From positions 2,331,198 through 2,395,197 of the forward strand of contig CAMZMU010000013.1 in assembly GCA_947311845.1 (NCBI GenBank): DNA of 64,000 nucleotides. Reading direction: 5' to 3'. The notes beneath the pieces are model-generated. The model ran no database searches and had not been told where the DNA came from. It saw only the letters and a list, made by a program, of their open reading frames with translations. Positions 55,087-64,000 of the stretch are shown one piece after another; the first letter of the stretch is position 1, and every line of letters begins with the position of its first letter. The position numbers were made by a program, and so were the translations under genes. This DNA is from Poa pratensis (Eukaryota > Streptophyta > Magnoliopsida > Poales > Poaceae).

Positions 55087-56703
55087 GGGCAACTCCAACG
55101 CGCCGACTCAAACAGACAGGTTTTTGGTCCGTTTAATATCCGTTTGGGTCGAGAGACGGAAATGGTACGGCCCATGTCCGGTTTTTTCTAGCCACCACAC
55201 CCAACGCATCAGACCCATTTGGTCCACCATGTCCATCTTCTTCCCCAAATTTCCATTCCATTCCATCACAACCAACATTACATAGAACAATTACATAAAT
55301 TCGAGCAAACATTCTATCCTAACCCTAGATTTAGACTAATTGTAGGTTAAACAATAGGTCCTTCCGGTAACGGCGATGGAGATCCCGACAATTTTTAACA
55401 AAATTGGCCGAGTGTGGGCGGCGGTAGGCTCGCACCCATCTTGCCGGGACGGATTTGCTAGCTCTTCCGGCGGCAGGACCGTATGCGGGGGCAGACTGGC
55501 TGGCTCCTCGAGCCCTCCCCGTTTAGCGGTATGGTTTAGGTAGTGGCGCCGGCTATTTTAACAAAATTGGCCGCGCGTAGTAGGCAGCGCTGCCGCCGTC
55601 TCACTCCTGTTCAAGGGGAGCGGCAGGAGCAGCCGGCCCCGTTCACGGCCGCCTCGTTCTCGCGTGCACGCTTGCGGCGGAGGGCATGAGCCGTGGACAT
55701 TGAGGCGCCCAGCGCCCACGCCATCTGGGTGGCCTCCTTCGCCTTGAGCTCGCGTGCAATCCTGACTCGTCGGGCTCGGTCGGTGCAGAGGGACTCGTAA
55801 GAGGCTTTGACGGCCTCTTGCAGACCCTCCACTTCATCGCCATCGTCGCTCCAGTCGAAGTCGTCGTCCTCCTCCTCTTCGCCGGGAGGAGGTGCGAGGG
55901 CGCCAGGAGGGGGTGTGGGGGCGCCGGGAGGAGGTGCAGCGAGGTCGGCGGCTGCGGCCGCAACTGCGTTGGCCTGCTCCATGAAGTTGGCCACCCTCTG
56001 CGTGTTTACCTGCATGTGGGAGGCATGAATCGCGGCCTCCTCGGAGCGTTAGAGGTCGTGGATGCCCTCCTCCAGCCCGCCGCCCCAGACATCCTGTGTC
56101 CAGCCGACGTGAGGAGGCGCGAAGCCCCACGCCACCCTGGCGGCGTACGCCTCCTCCTCGTGATCGGGGGCGTCGGACCACGCCTGCTCGTAGGCTCTCC
56201 TGACCGGATCCACGCCGGGCTCGTCGGCATGCGGCAAGAGAAGCTCCCACGGTAGCGCCTGAGCGCGCTCTGCCGAGCTTACTCGATCTGGTCCAGAAGG
56301 CGTTGTGGGGGGCGCGGCGGGTCCATCTCCTAGGCCGGTGAAGGTGGCGGGAGGTGGTGTGGCCATGGTTGGGAATGGTGGCGGCGGTGCTAGGGTTTGT
56401 GGGTTAGGGTTTACCCCGCCAGCCGCCATATAAAGGCCTCCACCGCCGCATTTAAGGTGGTAGTTCGCCAGTGGGTGGCCGTTTTGTGAGGCTGACTGGT
56501 GGGCCAGGGGAGCCCTAGGGGAGGACACGAGTCGCGTCCGCACCGGACGCAAAGCCGACTCAAATTTGGGTCAGAATTGGGTTCGTGCGGACAGAAAAAC
56601 GGACCTGGGGCCAAATGCGTCGGTGCGTTGGGCCGTTGTTTTTGTCCGCGCGGACAGTTTCGGACAGAAACGGATCAAATGGGTTGGCGTGTTGGAGTTG
56701 CCC
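55087..56703 (-). mobile_element. PIF/Harbinger element, complete, 1.62 kb
   Basis: Ends are inverted: left GGGCAACTCCAACGCGCCGAC, right GGTTGGCGTGTTGGAGTTGC then CC. TTA follows on the right (56704-56706); the left flank is ATA, but the other copy retains TTA, consistent with the TTA/TAA duplications of Harbinger elements. No DDE transposase is present; one two-part ORF on the minus strand fills the middle. It inserted before the kinase region was duplicated, since part of it lies in both units. Confidence 0.8.
55611..56380 (-). pseudogene. Harbinger-borne ORF with one nonsense codon
   Basis: From an ATG near 56366 (MATPPPATFTGLG) the minus frame encodes a Pro-rich start and a moderately conserved-looking block (ALPWELLLPHADEPG, AYEQAWSD). 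It meets TAA at 56049-56051 and stays open in the same frame afterwards (NTQRVANFMEQANAV, an Ala/Pro and Glu/Asp-rich middle, ELKAKEATQMAWALG, end at 55611). The single stop makes it a recent pseudogene or a case for readthrough. No catalytic or Myb motif is seen, and I do not know its function. Confidence 0.55.
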
Positions 56704-56706
56704 TTA

Positions 56707-57518
56707 ATGCTCTGCTCTCTTTTCATTTGGTTTATCTATCTTGTTCTCACCCTTTTTTTTTTACTTTTCCTAGTATTCGGCTAGCTCATTTTGAAATTAG
56801 TAAGTAGATCTGGCGGTCTATGAATTTGCCAAGTTTGAGCACATTAGTCACATACTCAAAAATTGCAGCAAACTGTCCAGAAGCTTGTGGAAATGTTGCG
56901 TTCGTCAATCCGTCAAGGTTCCGCCACGGGTGACCGTTAACTCACATAGGTGGCTGACTGGCTGCCCTATTTTTGCAACATGTCCCCTACATTTTTTATT
57001 TTTTCTCATAGCTTCGTGCATATGTGTGTGCATTTCATCAGACAAGTGTGGCGCACCAACCCCTCTTGGCGCGACTGCGCTAGCCATCATGCTGGAGTTG
57101 CTCCTTCGGTTGATGAGCCAATTTCACAGTTGACTTCCACCCGGACTGAGATTTTTAAAACTAAATCCCATTTCATTATGTTTAAATAATGTTTTCATAA
57201 GTAATTGCGAGACTTTTGTCACATATATCATGCACTACTGAATTGCCGGACTACAATAACTTGTTTGACGGTAATTATCAGATTGTCATGACTTGTGAGA
57301 GTATGGTTTTGGGGTATGCTACATAGTTGTCATATTACACGTATTCAGCAGATTATGCACTATTTCATTGCCAGATTAAAATAACTTATGTTAGTTTCTA
57401 CATCATTCTATATCAATGCAATGTTCCATGATACTATTTTTTGTTGAATAATATCATCTTTTAGTTGTTGGTCACTCTTCAAAACAAACACTCGTTGAGA
57501 CGAAATCAGGGATGTAAA
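56707..57518. other. Intergenic, nothing recognised
   Basis: Mostly AT-rich. Short frames only; no repeat boundaries were identified before the hAT MITE. Confidence 0.35.
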
Positions 57519-57686
57519 CAGTGGCTGCGCTAGGAATTTATGATAGGGTAATCATAGGTATTCATTTTGTCAAAATCATCACTATTTTTTGCCAAAATCG
57601 TCACTGTTTTGCTATAATCAACACTGTTTTGCAAAAATCATGGGTATTCACTTGCATACCCTGGAATACAGCTGGCGCCGCCCCTG
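57519..57686. mobile_element. hAT MITE, 168 bp
   Basis: The ends CAGTGGCTGCGC and GGCGCCGCCCCTG are imperfect inverted repeats. The perfect 8-bp target duplication GATGTAAA flanks it (57511-57518, 57687-57694). It has an internal short repeat around AAAATC(A/G)TCACT and no coding capacity. Confidence 0.88.
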
Positions 57687-57818
57687 GATGTAAACAGATC
57701 GCCAACTAAATTAACAATCTAGTAGACAAATAATTTTAAATTTTTAGATTCAGCAATTAATGCAACGATGTGAGATTCCTACATGTGATCTCTACTATAG
57801 AGAAAACACAGGCATTTG

Positions 57819-58775
57819 TGTCGGGGGGCTACCCCCGGGTAGGGTCATGATGTGGTAAAAGCTATGCCCAGGTGTGGGCCAAGTTACAGTAAAAGCCGAC
57901 ATGCCTGGACTTCAGAGTGTGCTGTAGGTGCAAAACCGACATAGGCGTACCGAGATAACCCGGGCCAGAAGGGACCGAGGTACCATGCTGGTGCCAACCG
58001 GCATATGTTGACCGAGATAAGGGATCCGAGATAAGGATCCGAGACAGCATAACCGATATATGAATGTCGGTAACTTGTGTGTTTCTTATGTGCAGGTAAG
58101 GTTATTTAGGAAGGGGAATCCGGCATATCCATGCCGGGTTATCCTTATGTGGGCGGAAGTCAATGCTCCTGTCCCATCCCGTCTGGCACGGGAGCGCGGC
58201 GTGCGGTACGGCACACGTCTGAGGTGACTGGGCTTACCTCTGCTGACCAAGGAGCAGGAGAAGGACACCGCTGACCTCGGGCGTACCTTGGAGCAGAGAT
58301 ATGGGACAGGACATGGGCAAGCCATGTCCTGTCCACTGTGCAGAGACAATCATGACGCGCAGGCGTGCGCGTCTGCAGTGCCGGTACGGAGAAGTGACCG
58401 TTGCAAGTGGAGGGGTATTCCGGTAACTCGGTTTAGCCTATATATATGTCCTCACCCCCTCCTGCGTGAGGGACGATGCCCAGAGACACCTTTCCACCCG
58501 TAGCTTCATCTTCTTCCTTGTGTTTATCCCCATTGCTGGGATCATACAGCTCGAGGAGCAACCTTGTATTTGTGATACCGAGATATTCAGAGAGAGATAG
58601 GCAGGAGTAGGGGTTTACCTCCTCACGAGGGCCCCGAACCTGGGTAGATCTGTGTGCTTGTGCTTGTGTGTTCATCTGTGTGCTTCTTAGCGCTAGCCCT
58701 CTCCCGGATCCTCCAGCGTCCATCGGCCCCACACTTTAGCCATCCTATGGCATCTGCCGTGATACCACCACGACA
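57819..58775 (+). repeat. 5' LTR of the Tat-lineage element
   Basis: 957 bp with TGTCG...CGACA ends. 58438-58446 (CCTATATATATG) is a TATA-like promoter site. The 5-bp target duplication cannot be checked without the 3' end. Confidence 0.85.
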
Positions 58776-58814
58776 GTTGGCGCCCACCGTGGGGCAGCAG
58801 CGGCGCTGGCTGGT

Positions 58815-60779
58815 GTGACATTCCGGACGGGTTCCATCATCGACTCCGGCGAGCGCGTCGTTTGCGGGCTCGTCTGCAAGCTCGGCGCGCTGAACTTCAT
58901 CAGCGACAACGCTGGATGCTTCGGCAGCAGGCCGTTCCCGACGAACGGCTGCCTCATCAGCTTCGGCACCTTCGTGACCTACGTCGCCACCGAGGTTGTC
59001 TGCAAGTACCCCGAGCAGGTGCTTGTGGCTGAGGATCCTCCTGCTATCTGTGCGGCTCGCGGCCGGCGTAGCGCTCGCCCCGGGAGCTGCGCAGAGGTCA
59101 TGGTGACCGGCACTGCGGCTGATGCCGGTAAAGGAGAACCCGGCAAAGGAGATGCCGGTAATCCTGCCCCCAAGGTCACCAGATCGGCGAAAGTGCCGCT
59201 GGAGAGGAGGGAAACCTCCCCGGCCAGGCCGGTACATCCATGTGCCGGTTAAGCCAGCTCACCTCGAGGAGATAATCGAGAAACTGGCTGTGCCGGTAGC
59301 TGCCGGTACAGATGCTGCCCAATCGAGGCAGAGTTGGAGGCACGGCGTCAGAGCTTGCTTCAGGAGGCTCTGGAGATGGCCGAGGTGAGGAGAGAATTCG
59401 GGATAACTGTCCGTGAGTATAACCAAGCACATGGTTTTACCCCGGTAGCTGCTCGCCCTAGTCGAGTAGAGGATGTGCGCAAGAGGGGTAAAAACCTCAA
59501 TGCCGAGATTGCTAGAGATGGTAGATCTAGCTCCAGTAAACTCCTAGTAACTTATCGGTCGAAAAACCGAAGTATAGTTCCCCTGCTAAGACTCTTAGAG
59601 CTGCCGAGGCAGCAAGAGCCGAGTTGTCAGGCTTATCCGGAGAAGCTCTCCGTAGGCAGCAAGACCGAGTTAATGAGTTGGTAGCTGTGGCTACCCGGCA
59701 GAATGAGGCCTATCGCAAGGCCAACACAGTTGCAGGTGGGTCCGATGTTGTTCACTCGGCTAGGGGAGCCAGTGGATCTAAGGGGCAAGCTTCATCACCG
59801 CATGTCGGTGGAGATCGTGACCGGAGTGTAAACTCCGGTAAGAGCAAACAGATACAGGTGTATGATCCGGCGTGTGCCGGAAAACAGGTAGTTGGGCGAG
59901 GCAGTGCCGGCCGGGGTAGAAGCAATCCCGGTCCGGGCGGTCCAGGTGCCGGGTAGTTAACTCGGCTGGCCGAGGTTATCCACCTCGGTATCCGACACAA
60001 AATCTCGCCCAGCAGCAGCAAAATGTCGGCATGTCCAGCAGCCACAAGTGTTGACAGGTGGCTAACCGTTATGATGATGGTTACTCGGCTATGGAGAAAG
60101 CCGGGTATCCGAGATATGAAGGTGCACTGGGATCTCGGTTGGGACCTCGCCAGTTGTCACCAAATGATGCACGCTACAAGTTGGACAGGATTTATATGTC
60201 CGAGATGCTGGAAGAGCAAGGTCCACCTGGCCCTGCATGTTTTGGACCTCGGATCATGAGGGAGCCACCGGTGCGGCACTTTCAGCTGAACCGAGGTGCA
60301 AAAACATATGACGGCAGTACTAAGCCGGAGGACTGGCTGACAGATTATGTGTCGGCAGTGCATATCGCGGGAGGAAACCGCCGATGGGCGGTGAGGTATA
60401 TCCCGCAATGTTGGAAGGGCCAGCCCGGATTTGGCTGAACAACCTGCGAGAGGGCAGCGTTGATTGCTGGCTGGACTTTGAAGAAGCATTTGTTAGCAAC
60501 TTCTCCAGCACGTACAAGAGACCGAATCGTCCTCAGCAGCTTGCGATGTGCAAGCAGAGGGATAATGAAACTGACCGGGATTACTTAACCCGGTGGAGTA
60601 CTATTCGCAATTCCTGTGAAGGAGTTGTGGAGGCGCAGGCCATATCTTGGTTTGCCCAGGGGTGCCGACACGGCTCCATGCTCTGGCAGAAGTTGCAGAG
60701 GGAAATGCCGGCCACTCTGGCCGAGACAATCCGGATTGCGGATAGCTATGCACTGGGTGATCCGATGCAACCTTGCTGA
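58815..60779 (+). pseudogene. gag region of the Tat-lineage element, frameshifted
   Basis: Several frames carry gag-like sequence. 60058-60400 has a pre-core part ending HIAGGNRRWAVRYIP. The retrotransposon-gag core continues in another frame from 60400 (EGPARIWLNNL, DYLTRWSTIRNSC, WFAQGCRHGSMLW) to a stop at 60777-60779. The frameshift near 60395-60410 breaks the structural protein. 58815-60057 has frames with low-complexity Gly/Arg-rich sequence and no firm domain. Confidence 0.7.
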
Positions 60780-61785
60780 ACTCGGGGAGCCGAGTAGAAG
60801 ATACCCGGTGAATAACAGACCCGGGCCAGTCAGGCAGAACGATCGCCAGGACTTCGGTAACAAGAGGAGAGAGCCGGATTACCGGTATGGCTCAAACCAG
60901 GTTGCAGCGGTAAACCAAGACCAGCCAGATGCCGGCAATAGCCAGCGTCCGAAGTTCAATGGCCCAGCATGGGGCCAGAATCAAGAAGGGAAGAGGCCAT
61001 GGGGTGACCAGAAGCCATCCTTAACTTATGAGGCTATGTTGGATGGGCCTTGCAGTTTCCACACCCAAGATCCGCAGGCCTGCAAACCATACAACTCGGC
61101 AGTGCAGCTGGTATCAGCGCACAAGGGGGAAGGAGCCAGAGCCGGAGGAAATCAGGGGGGCACCTCAGAGAATTCCGCCGAGGCAAAACTTGCCGCTTAC
61201 CGGAGCAAATGCTATCCCGGTGATTCCGCCAGTTCCGAGGCAAGCAGATCCGAAACCTGTGAATCAGGTGAATGTCGGAGGGAACAACAACAACACTGGT
61301 CCCAGCAGGCAGGGAGAGTATCCCCAGGGAGATTACAGAGAAGCTCATCAGAGCTATGTGTATTTGTGACCGAGCCAACTGACAAGAAGAGCTTGCATCG
61401 GCGTGCACTGGAGGTGAACGCAGTTATGCCGGCAGTGCCGAAGTATTTGCACTGGTCCGAGCAAGAGATCACTTGGAGCAGAAGGGATCATCCCCGAGTT
61501 ATGCCAACTCCGGGAGGTTATGCATTGGTGGTGGATCCGACATTCTTTGGACCCACACTCAATATTCGGTTCACCCGAGTTCTCATTGATAATGGGAGTG
61601 CTATCAATATCATGTACCGAGACACCATGGTGAAGATGGGTATCTCGGCAAACATGCTGCACCGAGTTCACACCTTTCATGGCATAGTGCCGGGTGTTTC
61701 ATGTGCACCTATGGGCAAAATTTGGGTTGATGTGTTTTTGGCACCAAGGACAACTGCCGAACTGAGAGCATCCAGTTTGAGGTAG
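60780..61785 (+). pseudogene. gag C-terminus and protease of the Tat-lineage element
   Basis: The frame runs through a Gln/Asn-rich linker and a conserved segment (HCxxH-like knuckles not seen) to the protease region, with RVLIDNGSAINIMY. IDNGS takes the place of the usual DGGS/DSG active-site motif, the Asp being kept. The frame stops at 61783-61785, and the following part (61785-62153, HALLGRPALSKFM) is in another frame. Confidence 0.7.
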
Positions 61786-62248
61786 TGGACCTCGAAAGTC
61801 CATACCATGCTTTACTCGGTAGGCCTGCACTGTCCAAGTTCATGATATCCACCCATGTGGGTTACCTCAAGATGAAAATGCCGGGTCCTAATGGCATCAT
61901 CACTATCTCGGGTGATTACAAGCGTGCACTGGAGTGTGCCTCGGCTGGATCGTGCTTAGCCGAGTCACTGATTATCGCTGCAGAGAAGAAGAAGATCCAT
62001 GAAGTGGTGGCATTGGCTCAGTCCGCGCAACTCGGCATGCCGGGTATGGCTAACCCGGAGCAGAATGCAATTTCGAGGTGCCCAAGGAGACCAAGAAGAT
62101 CAATGTTGACCCGGCATGTCCGGACCACAACGTCATCATTGGTACCGGGTTAACTGAGAAATAGGAAGGCGAGCTCAGTCACTTCCTCCGTGAGAACCGG
62201 GATATCTTTGCATGGTCAAATCAGGACCTGCCAGGTGTTCCGAGGGAG
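61785..62248 (+). pseudogene. Protease-RT linker of the Tat-lineage element
   Basis: The frame gives YHALLGRPALSKFMI and PGPNGIITI, the conserved stretch after protease in Tat and Athila elements. It is then lost near 62090-62160, before the RT frame opens. Confidence 0.65.
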
Positions 62249-63540
62249 TTGGCTGAGCACTCTTTGTTCGTCAGACCGGATATGAAACCGGTGAAGCAAC
62301 CTATGCGACGTCTCTCGGATGAGAGGAGAAAGGTGATAGGTGATGAACTGGCCAGATTACTTGCATCTGGTTTCATCATGGAAGTGCTGCACCCGGACTG
62401 GTTGTCTAACCCGGTCCTGGTGGAAAAGAAAAAAGATGACCCGAACGTGGCCATTGTGTGGCGTATGTGTATTGATTACACAAACTTGAACAAGGCATGT
62501 CCTAAGGATCCATTCCCGCTGCCTCGGATTGATCAAGTGATCGATTCCACAGCCGGGTGTGAGCTGTTATCCTTTGTAGATGCTTATTCTGGTTTTCACC
62601 AGATACCACTGAACCCTGCTGATCAAATGAAAACTGCTTTTATCACCCCGTATGGGGCTTATTGCTATCGTGTCATGACCTTTGGTTTGAGAAATGCTGG
62701 TGCCACTTACCAGAGATGTATGCAAAAATGCTTGCATGATCAAATAGGAAAAAATGTGCAGGTGTATGTCGATGACATTGTCATCAAGTCTAAGGAGAAA
62801 TCCACTCTGATTGATGATCTCCGAGAAACATTTGAGAATCTAAGGAAATTCCGGATAAAACTTAACCCGGACAAATGTACCTTCGGTGTGCCGGCAGGCA
62901 AATTACTCGGTTTCCTCGTGTCAAGCCGAGGTATCGAGGTGAACCCGACAAAAATCCGTGCTATTGAAAGCATGAGGTTACCGACATGTCTCAAAGACGT
63001 GCAGAAATTCACTGGATGTTTGGCATCCTTAAGTCGGTTTGTTAGCAGGTTGGGAGAAAAGGCATTGCCTTTGTATCAACTCATGAAGAAAACAACCCAC
63101 TTCGTGTGGACCCCGCAAGCAGATGCGGCGTTCACCGAGTTAAAAAAGATGTTGGCAACTGCGCCGATACTGGCCTCACCATTACCCAAAGAGCCGATGT
63201 TGCTCTACATTGCAGCCACAAACCGGGTTGTGAGTGTCGTATTGGTAGTGGAGCGAGAAGAAGATGGCAAAACTGTGCAGAGGCCAGTGTATTACCTGAG
63301 CGAGGTGATCTCGTTGTCCAAGCAGAACTATCCGCACTACCAGAAGATGACATATGGTGTCTATCTGGCTGCTAAGAAGTTGAAACATTACTTCCAAGAG
63401 CATTCAATCACTGTGGTGTGTGAGGCTCCTATCTCGGAGATCATTGGGTGTAAAGATGCAACTGGCCGAGTAGCCAAGTGGGCTATCGAGGTGTCCCCTT
63501 ACACTCCTCACTATGAAAGAAGAGATGCCATTAAATCTCA
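62249..63540 (+). pseudogene. Reverse transcriptase and RNase H of the Tat-lineage element
   Basis: A long open frame contains RT motifs: WLSNPVLVEKKK, RMCIDYTNLNKACPKDPFPL, DAYSGFHQI, MTFGLRNAGATYQ, VQVYVDDIVIKS (catalytic YVDD), GFLVSSRGIEVNP. RNase H follows (LLYIAATNRVVSVVLV, YLSEVISLSKQNYP, KLKHYFQEH). The first RNase H motif has AATN where a catalytic Asp is expected, which is common in Tat elements, whose first RNase H is degenerate. The frame drifts after about 63540. Confidence 0.9.
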
Positions 63541-63689
63541 GGCACTGCCGGATTTCTGGTGGATTGGGCTGAAATGCAATATGAGCCACCATTGCCTGAC
63601 CCAATTACTGGAGAATGCACTTTGATGGTTCAAGGACAAAAATTGGTTTAGGTGCCGGGGTAGTCCTTACCTCGCCAAAGCATGATCAC

Positions 63690-63976
63690 TGAGATATGTG
63701 TTGCAGATTCATTTTGCGGCATCTAACAATGTGGCCGAGTATGAGGCACTTGTTCATGGGCTAAATGTGGCCAAAGAAATTGGTATTCGCCGGATAGAAT
63801 GTTTCGGAGACTCGGATTTGGTGGTGCAGCAAGTCTCGGGAAATTGGGATGCTTTAGACGCCAACATGGCGTTGTATCGGTTTCATGTCCAGAAGATCTC
63901 GGGGTTCTTTGAAGGTTGCGAGCTCACGCATATACCTCGGGCTGAAAATGAGCCGCCGATGTACTGTCCAAGCTAG
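63690..63976 (+). pseudogene. Archaeal-type second RNase H of the Tat-lineage element
   Basis: The frame has FAASNNVAEYEALVHGL (catalytic Glu), RRIECFGDSDLVVQQVSG (catalytic Asp) and HIPRAENEPP, where ENxxAD would be usual. This extra domain is acquired in Tat elements and is thought to replace the degenerate first RNase H. The frame ends at a stop (TAG) at 63974-63976. Confidence 0.8.
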
Positions 63977-64000
63977 GTTCATCCCGGGATCCAATTCCAC

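Larger units (their letters stand above)
57819..64000 (+). mobile_element. Ty3/Gypsy element of the Tat lineage (Retand-like), 5' part
   Basis: A 957-bp LTR starts TGTCGGGGGGC and ends ACCACGACA. The primer site TGGCGCCCACCGTGGGGC follows at once. Order is gag, protease, RT, RNase H and a second (archaeal-type) RNase H near 63700-63970. The dual RNase H is diagnostic of Tat elements in plants. The integrase and 3' LTR lie beyond the window. Frameshifts in gag and after protease indicate an inactive copy. Confidence 0.88.

Overview
The window is nuclear DNA of a grass, most likely a pooid with a large repeat-rich genome. Evidence is the TE content: a 3.4 kb LTR of Tekay type, an Angela/WIS/BARE-type Copia LTR, a Tat-lineage Gypsy with dual RNase H, a CACTA end with subterminal TGCCGACGG motifs, Au-like SINEs and Helitrons whose 3' hairpin is built on CCCGTGCGTTGCAACGGG. 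No bacterial, organellar, rRNA or tRNA gene was seen. One host gene looks intact: a GeBP/storekeeper-like (DUF573) DNA-binding protein at 48148-49581. Almost everything else is transposon, transposon-borne gene or pseudogene.

Layout. 1-1056 is an LTR end; 1070-4490 is a Tekay-like solo LTR (TSD TAAAC) inside an intron of a CACTA accessory gene; the CACTA body runs to its terminus at 9660 and holds a 352-bp tandem array (6528-9109) with two telo-boxes per unit. 9661-13730 holds a 128-bp direct duplication around a repeated segment (called X here), a frameshifted Myb/SANT-like gene, a LINE end and a TIR element. 13731-16430 carries two SINE-like copies and a poly(A)-tailed retroelement. A second copy of X starts at 16431 and is split by a LINE end and by an 8.85 kb reverse-oriented Helitron (18253-27104) that carries a four-exon hAT/BED transposase-like pseudogene and an Ulp1-protease-like exon. 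X resumes at 27105 and is followed by a small Helitron (28238-29822).

30980-45171 is a complete Reina-like chromovirus Gypsy (TSD GTCGC), split inside its integrase/chromodomain region by a reverse-oriented Angela-like Copia element (36259-44428, TSD ATACA). 45583-47369 is another reverse Helitron with a hairpin tandem array, and a 524-bp Mutator-like MITE (TSD TCTTGCATC) ends 141 bp before the GeBP start codon. 52073-55473 is a tandem duplication of a CrRLK1L receptor-kinase pseudogene with one end of a PIF/Harbinger element; the complete Harbinger copy is 55087-56703. A 168-bp hAT MITE (57519-57686) precedes a Tat-lineage Gypsy element that runs off the right edge.

The nesting gives a relative order: Reina-like Gypsy before Angela-like Copia; X duplication before the large Helitron; Harbinger insertion before the kinase duplication. 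All element boundaries were found by eye from TSDs, TIRs and empty-site comparison within the window. Percent identities are hand estimates. Family names rest on remembered motifs, not on a search.
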